Part shown: piece after piece, positions 37,108-43,886 of the stretch
How the letters are laid out: each line of letters begins with the position of its first letter
Numbering within the stretch: the first letter of the stretch is position 1
Source: Saccharothrix sp.
Lineage (GTDB): Bacteria > Actinomycetota > Actinomycetes > Mycobacteriales > Pseudonocardiaceae
NCBI RefSeq assembly: GCF_031180885.1
Contig: NZ_JAPSLK010000008.1
Coordinates: forward strand, 62,001 to 126,000
DNA length: 64,000 nt
Reading direction: 5' to 3'
The notes under the pieces: model-generated
What the model was told of the DNA's origin: nothing
Databases searched by the model: none
The model's input: the letters and a program-made list of their open reading frames with translations, nothing else
Position numbers and translations under genes: made by a program

Positions 37108-37518
37108 TCACCGCCGGCCGGGTCGGACTTCGACCAGCCGGCACCGAGCCCGCCCGCCGCGCACCGCGCTGACGGTGACGCTGTGGAGCACGTCGACCGC
37201 GACGGGGTCCAGGTGCCGCCGGCACCAGTCGACGAGGTGCTCGGTCAGCCTCGCGGGCGTCGGGTCGCCCTTGACGAGGTCGTTGAGGTGGGACCCCTCC
37301 AGCTCGCTGACGACGTAGTTCCGCAGCGGTTGCAGCATGACGGCGTCGGACGGCGCATCCGTCGGCGCCAGCTTCGACACCAGCAACACGACCTCGACCG
37401 ACCACTTGTGCATGTGGACGCCGTGGCACGCGTGCGAAGCCGGCAGACCGGCGATCTCGTGCGTCGCGACGAAGTCGTGCTGTTCCATGATCTCGTAGAC
37501 CATCGTCGCGATCAGCAC
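37108..37518 (-). CDS. 6-pyruvoyl-tetrahydropterin synthase/QueD-like protein
   Basis: 136 residues from GTG 37518, which overlaps the upstream stop (GTGCTGA). The metal site of the PTPS fold is recognisable: His in EQHDFVATHEIAG, then C-x3-H-x-H in HACHGVHMHKW, where the Cys is the usual catalytic residue and the two His bind zinc. The C-terminal half has LEGSHLNDLVKGDPTPARLTEH, equal to the LDH-LN-PT-EN-L pattern of the family. QueD makes carboxy-tetrahydropterin for 7-deazapurines; PTPS makes pyruvoyl-pterin. No other queuosine or folate gene is near, so the true role is open. Confidence 0.72.
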   Translation of the reverse strand: MLIATMVYEIMEQHDFVATHEIAGLPASHACHGVHMHKWSVEVVLLVSKLAPTDAPSDAVMLQPLRNYVVSELEGSHLNDLVKGDPTPARLTEHLVDWCRRHLDPVAVDVLHSVTVSAVRGGRARCRLVEVRPGRR

Positions 37519-37922
37519 GCCTCCAATGCGCGGGCGCGCCTGATGACCGCCGCCACGGTCTCCGGCTGGTACTCGTGCACGGCGACCACCTGCCGAGGCC
37601 GGGGCACGGCCGTGTTCGGCGCGGGTTCGGGGAACGCCGGGGGTGCGGTCTCCGCGAGCAGGTGGCCGCCGCCGAGCCGGTCGAGGTCGAACACCGCGTC
37701 CCGCAACGCGGCGCGCAGCCTGCCGACCTGGAGCGGTGAGAGGTACAGCAGTCCGATCGACGGGCACTCCAGCGTGACGTAGCCGGGGCCGAGCCTGACC
37801 TGCAGGAGCGAGTTGCGCCCCCGCTCGTCGAGGCATCTGGTGGCCGACTTGCTCGAGTCCCGCCGCCACCCCAGGCGCGACAGGACGGACAGCAGCGGAA
37901 CGCCTCGACGATGACGACTCAT
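37512..37922 (-). CDS. Unknown protein, first gene of PTPS-like operon
   Basis: 136 residues, ATG at 37922 with AGGAGG nine bases upstream. A basic start (MSRHRRGVPLLSVLSRLGWR) is followed by LLQVRLGPGYVTLECPSIG, SPLQVGRLRAALRDAVFDLD and a Pro-rich linker before VAVHEYQPETVAAVIRRARA. The centre (flat beta strands, then a helix) resembles small proteins in which a binding surface flanks a regulator, but no family was named. The stop overlaps the next GTG by 7 bases. Confidence 0.6.
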   Translation of the reverse strand: MSRHRRGVPLLSVLSRLGWRRDSSKSATRCLDERGRNSLLQVRLGPGYVTLECPSIGLLYLSPLQVGRLRAALRDAVFDLDRLGGGHLLAETAPPAFPEPAPNTAVPRPRQVVAVHEYQPETVAAVIRRARALEAC

Positions 37923-38011
37923 GCACCAACTCCTCCTTGGGCCAATGCGGGAACGCGCGTGCCGAGCCGGCTCCGGGTCGCCGGCTCGCACCGCATGGGG
38001 CTGGGCAAGGT

Positions 38012-38064
38012 GCACCGGGCCGTGGTAGCGGAACTAGGGGGGACCGGAGACCACGGCCCGGTGC
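38012..38064 (-). terminator. Long hairpin between REC-LuxR gene and PTPS operon
   Basis: Perfect 15-bp arms 38012-38026 (GCACCGGGCCGTGGT) and 38050-38064, loop of 23 bases. It is about 110 bases past the stop of the leftward REC-LuxR gene and 90 bases before the leftward operon start at 37922, so it may be that gene's terminator or a leader structure of the operon. Confidence 0.6.
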
Positions 38065-38172
38065 GCGACGGCAGCCCCCGGATCCCAAGGTCAGGTGGGA
38101 GTGTCCCCGTGGGGGTACCGTCGCCATGTCAGACCGTGCCGCGCCCCCTCCATTACGAGCGCTCCCCCACCA

Positions 38173-38898
38173 TCACCCGGACGGGGCGCGATGGCCCGGG
38201 GTCAGCGAGGCGGCGGCCTCCGCGGGGAGCAGCGAGAACTCGTACGCCTTGGCGACGGCGTGGGCGCGGTCGCGCGCACCCAGCTTGCGCAGGATGTGGG
38301 TGACGTGGCTGCGGACGGTCTCCGCCGAGATCGCCAGGCGCGCCGCGATCTGCACGGCGGTGCGCCCCTCCGCGATCAGCCGCAGGACCTCCAGCTCGCG
38401 CCGCGACAGCGGTCGGCCCGCCTCCTTCACCGGCACACCGGGCACCGCCGCGTTGCGGAACACCGGATCCACGAAACTGCCGGTCTCGACGGTCCGCCGG
38501 ATGGCGACGACCAGCCTGGCCGCGTCGGCCTCCACCGGGACGAGGGCACGTGCACCGTGCAGCCTCGCCCTGGCCGCCGCCTCGGGGGTCCTGCTCTCCG
38601 GCCCCAGCAGGGCCACCACGGTCAGGCGGCGGAACAGGTGGGTCAGCGTCTGGCAGATCCGCCACGACGGATCGCCCGCGGAGCAGATCAGCATGACGTC
38701 CGGGCGTGCCGACTCGCACAGGGCGATCGCGCCGCGCAGACCGTGCACGTGGTCGACCCACTCCAACACGGGATCGGCGGACACCACGCTCTGCACCCCG
38801 CAGGCGAGCAGGGGCAGCGTCCCCACCAGACCGACCCTGACCGTGGATTTGGCCGGGTCGTGCCACGCGCTCGTCGCCGGCTCGGGGATCGGCCTCAC
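38173..38898 (-). CDS. LuxR-type regulator with degenerate receiver domain
   Basis: 241 residues from GTG 38898, five bases after GGGGGAGG. The N-terminal 130 residues keep a receiver fold (VRVGLVGTLPLLACGVQSVV, ARPDVMLICSAGDPSWRICQ, LTVVALLGPESRTPEAAARA) but the phospho-accepting Asp position after PDVMLI is Cys and the acidic pair at the N-terminus is absent. The C-terminus is a full LuxR helix-turn-helix (LSRRELEVLRLIAEGRTAVQ, SAETVRSHVTHILRKLGARD). It should bind DNA without classical phosphorylation. The REC-only protein at 39778 is its close relative. Confidence 0.85.
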   Translation of the reverse strand: MRPIPEPATSAWHDPAKSTVRVGLVGTLPLLACGVQSVVSADPVLEWVDHVHGLRGAIALCESARPDVMLICSAGDPSWRICQTLTHLFRRLTVVALLGPESRTPEAAARARLHGARALVPVEADAARLVVAIRRTVETGSFVDPVFRNAAVPGVPVKEAGRPLSRRELEVLRLIAEGRTAVQIAARLAISAETVRSHVTHILRKLGARDRAHAVAKAYEFSLLPAEAAASLTPGHRAPSG

Positions 38899-38980
38899 CG
38901 CCGCCTCCCCCGCGCCGCGCACCGCGGAAGCCCGCGGTGACCACCCCGTCCGGGCGCCGTCCGGCTGAGCTGGATCCGGG

Positions 38981-39448
38981 TCACCGTCCCGACACGCCCA
39001 GGTTCGCCGACACCGTCACGAGGACGCGGTCGTCCGCGGGCCGGACCGGAACGGACACCTCGACACCGTGCAGCGGCACCGGGGTCGTGGCCGCGGTCGA
39101 CGTGGGCGCCGGGGTGGACGGGGCGGGCGCGGACGGCTGCCCCGCGGCCCGGCCGGCCACCGGCGGCGTGTGCTGGTCGGTGCAGGGCGCACCGACGAGG
39201 GTGCGAGGGCTGCTCGCGCTGCCGGCGGGGTTCGCGTCCGTCTTGGCGGTGAGCCCCGCGACGGCGCCCAGACCGCCGATCGCCTCCGGCGACGCGGGCC
39301 TGCGGTTCCAGTCGAACATCACGGAGCACGCGATCATCGCGACGGGCACGACGGTGAGCGTGGCGAGCGTGTGCCGGGTGCACCGGCGGCACGGCGTTCG
39401 GCCCCGCTTGTTCTCCAGTCGGTGCTTGCCCGTCTTGCGCAGCGACAT
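38981..39448 (-). CDS. Secreted or membrane-anchored Pro/Ala/Thr-rich protein
   Basis: 155 residues, ATG 39448 with GGGAGAAG upstream. A basic N-terminus with CRRCTRH is followed by a membrane helix (LATLTVVPVAMIACSVMF) and a long Pro/Ala/Thr-rich stretch (APAPSTPAPTSTAATT), ending in a short beta-like segment EVSVPVRPADDRVLVTVSAN. No family was recognised. It is divergent from the REC-only gene and co-directional with the REC-LuxR gene. Confidence 0.6.
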   Translation of the reverse strand: MSLRKTGKHRLENKRGRTPCRRCTRHTLATLTVVPVAMIACSVMFDWNRRPASPEAIGGLGAVAGLTAKTDANPAGSASSPRTLVGAPCTDQHTPPVAGRAAGQPSAPAPSTPAPTSTAATTPVPLHGVEVSVPVRPADDRVLVTVSANLGVSGR

Positions 39449-39777
39449 CCTGGCTTCTCCCTAGGGTGGATCAAGACCGCGGTCGCCCGCACCACTTCGC
39501 CGGCACGACCGTTCGACAAAGTCGTCTGACCCGGGAACGGCTTCCGCTTACGCACCGCCGGGGAAGTTCGCCCGACCAGAGGAGTCCGACGTCGTCGGCG
39601 ACCCGGCGCCCGCGCCGTGCCCACCCCCGTCCGGGTGAACTCGGTGTGCTCGCGCGTAAGCGCGCACGTGGTTGCGGATCTTCCGTCAGCGTCGCCGGTC
39701 CGGGCTCACGCCTCGCGACCGGCGTCGGCCGCGCGGGCACGCCGCCCGCGCCGACCCACCACCGGAAGGAACCTCCC
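39449..39777. promoter_or_regulatory. Divergent promoter region inside the receiver island
   Basis: About 330 bases between the starts of the secreted protein (39448, minus) and the REC-only gene (39778, plus). It should carry both promoters. No clear operator dyad was found by eye. Confidence 0.35.
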
Positions 39778-40254
39778 TTGAGTGCTGCGCTACCACCCTC
39801 GTTGCGGGTGTCACTGGTGAGTGCGACCCCCGCGCTGGAGAAGGGCGTCGCCCAGGCCCTGTCCCGGACCACCGACCTGCACTGGGTCGGCGCGGCCCCG
39901 GACGGGAGGTCCGCGGTGGAGTTCTGCCAGTCGGTCCAACCCGATGTCGTGCTGGTCGACTCGGTGGTCGACGTCAAGTGGGACTTGTGCCTGCTGCTCA
40001 CGTCGATGTTCCGCGACCTGGATGTCGTCGCCCTGTTGCGCCGGAGGTCGCTCAACCCGGTGTCGGCCGCGTGGGCTCGACTGCACGGCGCGAAGGGCGT
40101 CCTGGGCGTCGACGCGAAGCCGCACGACCTGCTCACCGCGATCCGCGCGACCGTGTCGGTCGGCCACTACGTGCATCCCGCGCTCGTGGCCGCGTCGCCC
40201 TCGGCGCCGCCACCGACGCCGGCTGCGCCGTCACCGACGCCGTTCCTCCGGTAG
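39778..40254 (+). CDS. Stand-alone receiver-like protein (paralogue of REC-LuxR protein)
   Basis: 158 residues from a TTG at 39778, seven bases after GGAAGGA. It matches the receiver part of the 38173 protein along its length (LRVSLVSATPALEKGVAQAL; QPDVVLVDSVVDVKWDLCLL; LDVVALLRRRSLNPVSAAWA; RLHGAKGVLGVDAKPHDLLT). It keeps Asp at the phospho-acceptor position, which the paralogue has lost, but also lacks the acidic pair. It ends in a Pro/Ala tail with no DNA-binding domain. It could modulate the paralogue by heterodimerisation (inference). Confidence 0.78.
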   Translation: MSAALPPSLRVSLVSATPALEKGVAQALSRTTDLHWVGAAPDGRSAVEFCQSVQPDVVLVDSVVDVKWDLCLLLTSMFRDLDVVALLRRRSLNPVSAAWARLHGAKGVLGVDAKPHDLLTAIRATVSVGHYVHPALVAASPSAPPPTPAAPSPTPFLR

Positions 40255-40260
40255 CCGTGC

Positions 40261-40301
40261 GGCGTCCCGCGCCCCGCCGCGCCGCTCGGAGCCGGGACGC
40301 C
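40261..40301 (+). terminator. Hairpin after receiver-like gene
   Basis: Arms GGCGTCCCG (40261-40269) and CGGGACGCC (40293-40301) are exact complements, with a 23-base loop. It begins six bases after the stop at 40254. Confidence 0.55.
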
Positions 40302-40391
40302 TCGGACGGGCGAGCACGACGAGCGCGACGCCCAGCGCCATCAGCCCCGAAGCCAGGACCGACACCGGCCCGGCGTTCGGCTCGGAAGGTC

Positions 40392-40421
40392 GCGGTGGCC
40401 CCGTGGCACCGGGGCCACCGC
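40392..40421 (-). terminator. Hairpin terminator of the pentapeptide-repeat gene
   Basis: Perfect 12-bp arms 40392-40403 and 40410-40421 (GCGGTGGCCCCG on the + strand), loop TGGCAC. It starts three bases past the leftward stop at 40425 and supports the reality of that small gene. Confidence 0.75.
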
Positions 40422-40424
40422 CCT

Positions 40425-40673
40425 TCACGCGGTACCGGGGCCGACCAACGCGACGCGGTCCGCCACCACGCGGTGCGGCGCGACGCGGTCCGGCGCGACG
40501 CGGTTCGCCACCACGCCGTCCGGCGCGACGCCGTCCGGCGCGGCGGCCACCGCGAACCGGGGCGTGGGGAACTCCGTGGCGGCGCGCACCGGCCCGGGGC
40601 CGACCAGGGGCGCCGCCAGGGCGGGCGCCACCGCCGTCGACCGCACCCCCGTCGTCCGCCGCACCGGTGCCAT
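40425..40673 (-). CDS. Small protein with pentapeptide Val-repeats
   Basis: 82 residues. Start ATG 40673 has a strong GGGAGGAG site and the stop is followed at once by a 12-bp hairpin, which together make this the real frame among several open ones. The N-terminus is Arg/Ala-rich (VRRTTGVRSTAVAPALAAPL); residues about 45-75 are six five-residue units of the type A-P-D-G/R-V (APDGVAPDGV, VANRV, APDRV, APHRV, VADRV), encoded by 15-base DNA repeats at about 40448-40545. No family was recognised. A coiled beta or filament-like structure is possible. Confidence 0.65.
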   Translation of the reverse strand: MAPVRRTTGVRSTAVAPALAAPLVGPGPVRAATEFPTPRFAVAAAPDGVAPDGVVANRVAPDRVAPHRVVADRVALVGPGTA

Positions 40674-40735
40674 GGGCCTCTCCTCCCGCGAGCAGTGGGC
40701 GGGACATCGGTCGACCGAGACGAAAGAACATCGAC

Positions 40736-41254
40736 GTGCTCGAAGTAGCCGAACCAGCCGATTTGACCGGAACGTTCGTGGTGGCGCTCGGCGAACGTCA
40801 GGGAACGCTGTTCGTGATCTTCTACGACACCGCGCGCGATCGGGAGATCCAACTGGACGTCGACTCGGATTGGCAGTTGCGCACCGACGCCGGCGAGGCG
40901 TGCGTCTACCTCCACGGGCCCGGTCAGTGGCGCATCTCGTTCGCCGACCACGACGTGCGGGGCCCGTACCGCCACCGCCACCGGCCCGACCACCACCTGG
41001 AGGTGCTGTCGCTGGTCCGCGGCCTGACCGTCGAGCAGGCGCGGCTCGACAGCGATCTGGCGCTGCGGATCGGTTTCACCGCCGTGGGCGCCGAGCGGAT
41101 CAACCTGACCGTCCACGGGAAGTGCAAGCCGAACACCACCCACGTGCCCTGGCAGCTGACCTGGAACCAGCCCGCGTCCGCGACGAGCACGTTCGGCCGC
41201 GGCGGCCACGCGGACGTCCCGTGGTCCACCGCTCGGCACCGGACCGGTGGATGA
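40736..41254 (+). CDS. Unknown beta-rich protein in receiver island
   Basis: 172 residues from a GTG at 40736 (weak AAAGAA upstream). It reads LTGTFVVALGERQGTLFVIF, EIQLDVDSDWQLRTDAGEAC, LHGPGQWRISFADHDV, then VEQARLDSDLALRIGFTAVG and NLTVHGKCKPNTTHVPWQL. It could be a beta-sandwich binding protein; no family is known to me. The stop lies inside a 19-bp perfect hairpin (41231-41276), which supports the frame. Confidence 0.65.
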   Translation: MLEVAEPADLTGTFVVALGERQGTLFVIFYDTARDREIQLDVDSDWQLRTDAGEACVYLHGPGQWRISFADHDVRGPYRHRHRPDHHLEVLSLVRGLTVEQARLDSDLALRIGFTAVGAERINLTVHGKCKPNTTHVPWQLTWNQPASATSTFGRGGHADVPWSTARHRTGG

Positions 41255-41276
41255 GTTCACCGGTCCGGTGCCGAGC
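41231..41276 (+). terminator. 19-bp perfect hairpin overlapping the stop codon
   Basis: Arms 41231-41249 (GCTCGGCACCGGACCGGTG) and 41258-41276 are exact complements; the loop GATGAGTT contains the TGA of the upstream gene. It can stop both this + strand gene and the converging minus-strand gene ending at 41459. Confidence 0.85.
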
Positions 41277-41458
41277 GCACCGGTTTTCATCGCCGCCCGG
41301 GAGCGGACGCCCGGTCACCCGGTGAGGAATTCCGACGACAAGGGCTCGCGACGGACGACAACGCAATTCGTCGAAAGCCCGGTCGTTACCGCCCGGCTTC
41401 GACTTCGCGGTCGATCGGGCGCGGACCCCGCGCACGGCCGGCGGTCGCCGGCCGGGGT

Positions 41459-42637
41459 TCACCCGGCGACGCGGTGGGCGATTTCCAGGACCCGATCGGC
41501 CACGTCCGCCACCGCCTCGTCCACCGGGATCGAGGGATCGACCACCAGCGTGCCGTCGGCGACGGCCACGGTGCCGTCCGGGGCGCCGACGACCACCACG
41601 ACGTCGGGTGGGCGGACCGCCCGCTCGATCGCCCGGGCCGCGGGTGTTCCCGCGCGAGGCGCCGTCCGCGGGTCGGGCGGCCACCCGTCACTGATCACCA
41701 CGCCGCCCAGCCACCGGTGCGCCGCGACGACCGTGACGTGGCGCCAGACGTGGCGGATCGCGTGGTTCGCGCCGAGCCGGCCACGCCCGCCCGGGGCGAC
41801 CCGGCCCGCGGGGGTGACGGTGCGCCCGGCCGCCCCGGTGAAGCGGGCGGTCCGGGTTCGGCAGCCGTCGGCGACGAGGGTGGCGGCCAGCTCCGCCGCG
41901 ACGCGCGCTCGGTCGTCGGCGTCGATGCCGACGACGGCGACGACGACGCCCCGGGTGTCCAGGTCCAACGGGCCGCGGCGAACAGGCCGCAGCAGCCGGT
42001 CCCCGAGCCCCGGAGGGGCCGGGTCCGCCGACCCGACCATGCCCGCCATGCCCGCCCGCGCCGCCCTGACCAGAGCCCGCCGCGGCTGATTCCAGCCGTC
42101 CAGCACCACCGCGAGGCCGGCGGAGAAGCGTCGGCCCAACTGCACGCGCATCCGCCACAGGAAGTCCTCCCTGGTGCGGATCGGGAGCGCACGCCATGCC
42201 CGTCGCCCCGCCGCCAGGCACCACCGGTCCGGCACCCGCCCTTCGACCAGCGGGCGCACCACCGCGTCGGCGACCGCGGCCTGGCCCGTCAGGGTGGCGG
42301 TGCGGTCGTCGACGGTGACCTCGGCGGCGGGAACGACGAGCACCGGCCCGACCATGAAGTCGCCGGTCGTGACGTCGACCAGGGCGAGGCCCTCGGTGAC
42401 GCGCACGGCCAGCGCCACGTGGCGGCGCCGGTCGAACCGCGTGGCAGAGCCGACCACCGCACCGCCCAGGGCGGCGCGGAGCGCCGCGAGCACCCGCGCC
42501 GGATCGCCGTCGCACCACAGCCTCAGCGCTGTCGCGTCCCCCCGGGTCGCCGGCCCGGCGGAGCCGGGTTCGCCCCATCTGAGCCCCGCCTCGTCGAGCG
42601 CGGCGACCGCCGCCTCGGCCACCCGACAAGTGGTCAT
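41459..42637 (-). CDS. Degenerate nucleotidyltransferase/thymidylate-kinase-like protein
   Basis: About 392 residues from ATG 42637; an in-frame ATG at 42673 is also open. Residues 1-150 resemble the nucleotidyltransferase-like part (ALRLWCDGDPARVLAALRAA, VALAVRVTEGLALVDVTTGD) and residues 230-390 the kinase part (GVVVAVVGIDADDRARVAAE, HRWLGGVVISDGWPPDPRTA, VVVDPSIPVDEAVADVADRV) of composite proteins often seen in polysaccharide loci. The P-loop GxxxxGKS/T is replaced by GIDADDRARV, so ATP binding is doubtful. The match is by pattern only. Confidence 0.55.
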   Translation of the reverse strand: MTTCRVAEAAVAALDEAGLRWGEPGSAGPATRGDATALRLWCDGDPARVLAALRAALGGAVVGSATRFDRRRHVALAVRVTEGLALVDVTTGDFMVGPVLVVPAAEVTVDDRTATLTGQAAVADAVVRPLVEGRVPDRWCLAAGRRAWRALPIRTREDFLWRMRVQLGRRFSAGLAVVLDGWNQPRRALVRAARAGMAGMVGSADPAPPGLGDRLLRPVRRGPLDLDTRGVVVAVVGIDADDRARVAAELAATLVADGCRTRTARFTGAAGRTVTPAGRVAPGGRGRLGANHAIRHVWRHVTVVAAHRWLGGVVISDGWPPDPRTAPRAGTPAARAIERAVRPPDVVVVVGAPDGTVAVADGTLVVDPSIPVDEAVADVADRVLEIAHRVAG

Positions 42638-43157
42638 CCGCGACGAACCGGGACGAGTCGGCCGATCGGTCATGGTGTGGGCATCGGCCGCCCGGCGACC
42701 GCGCTTGATCCCCAAAACACGGGACGGGTGTCCTCGGACCGAACGTGACGACAGCCCCGCCGGCGAATTGCCGCCACCCGCGCGGCGCGCCCACCCCGAA
42801 TGGCGGAAAAACAAGATCCGGTCGAGCGGGCGACAATCACGGGCGGTAGCGGTGACACACTACGCCGCATACCGGACCGCACCCGCGCGCGCGGCCTCAC
42901 CGCCAGCATCGTGCCTGATAGGACCCATGCCCCACAGGTCACGCCACGATGATTGCAGCCAACGGCGCACCTGAACCAAAATGCCTGGTCAATTTTGACC
43001 AATGCATTTGCGGGAGCCGCCCACCCGGTGCCCGGAAGCGGCTGACCTACCGATGGCGCCGCCAATCCTCTGCTAGCCTCCCGGCTGCCTCGAGTCGCAT
43101 TTCTTTCCACAACCCGGCCGAACGATGTCCGACCGGCACGAACGTGGGCAGGTACTC
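42638..43157. other. AT-richer intergenic region with interrupted palindrome
   Basis: About 520 bases, including a clearly AT-richer zone (42900-43010) with the palindrome at 42979-43009. I see no gene; it should hold the promoters of the divergent genes at 42637 and 43158. Confidence 0.4.
42979..43009. promoter_or_regulatory. Interrupted palindrome, possible operator
   Basis: AAATGC-C-TGGTCAA-TT-TTGACCA-AT-GCATTT: inner arms of 7 bp and outer arms of 6 bp, offset by one unpaired base. It is the most AT-rich and most symmetric element in this region and lies about 150 bases before the LAATG-protein start. It may bind a dimeric regulator. Confidence 0.45.
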
Positions 43158-43709
43158 ATGTCAACCACTCGTCCGGATTTCACGTCTGCGCGCGGGGCGA
43201 TCGCGAGCCTGATCACGGCGCTGACCGTCGTACTGCTCGCCTTCGCCTCGGCGGCGGCAGCGCGGCACCCGTTGCGGGAAGGCGCTCTGTCGGCGTCCTC
43301 GGCAGACCTCACCGCGGGGTCCACGACAACGGTCGACGGTGCGGGGTTCGCGCCCGGCACCCCGGTCTCCCTCGACGTCCGCTTCAGGTCCCTCCACCTG
43401 GCGGAGGTCACGGCGAACGGAGCAGGTCGGATCACGGCGACCGTGACGCTCCCGGTGAGCCTGCCCCCGGGCCCGCACGAGCTGCGTGCCACCGGCACGA
43501 CGCCCGACGGCGGCACGCTGGTGCTCAAGACGCGGTTCGACGCGGCAGGCGACGGCGGTGCCGCGAGCCCCGCCGAACCGCTCGCCGCGACGGGTGCCGG
43601 GGTGGGGTGGATCGCGGTGCTCGGCGCCGGACTCGTGATCGCCGGTGTGGTGGTGGTCCCGGCGGTGGTGAAGCGTCAGGACGTCGCACGACGTCGTAGC
43701 CGTGACTAG
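43158..43709 (+). CDS. Cell-surface protein with LAATG sorting signal
   Basis: 183 residues from ATG 43158 (43125 also in frame). A signal peptide (SLITALTVVLLAFASAAAA) precedes a beta-sandwich-like domain (ADLTAGSTTTVDGAGFAPGT, GRITATVTLPVSLPPGPHEL). The C-terminus is LAATG, a hydrophobic helix (VGWIAVLGAGLVIAGVVVVP) and a basic tail (VKRQDVARRRSRD), which is the sorting signal used by class E sortases of actinomycetes (LAxTG). It should be linked to the cell wall. No class E sortase is in this window. Confidence 0.75.
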   Translation: MSTTRPDFTSARGAIASLITALTVVLLAFASAAAARHPLREGALSASSADLTAGSTTTVDGAGFAPGTPVSLDVRFRSLHLAEVTANGAGRITATVTLPVSLPPGPHELRATGTTPDGGTLVLKTRFDAAGDGGAASPAEPLAATGAGVGWIAVLGAGLVIAGVVVVPAVVKRQDVARRRSRD

Positions 43710-43886
43710 GCGACCCGCCTCGCCGACCGGGGCGTGCCGGCCCGCGCACGCGTCCGCCGCACGACCACGACGGCGGCCTGGCACCGCCCGTGCCGCCCAC
43801 GCGCCCTCCCGCCACCGGTCACCACACCCGGACCCGCACCATCCCCCGGCCCGACGGCCCGACCCCGCTATCGCAGAGGTGTTCCA

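Noticed and set aside
40231-40731. A 166-residue minus-strand frame with a membrane-like segment near its end
   Set aside because: It overlaps the better supported 82-residue gene with a ribosome site and terminator, and its end runs through the hairpin of the receiver-like gene.
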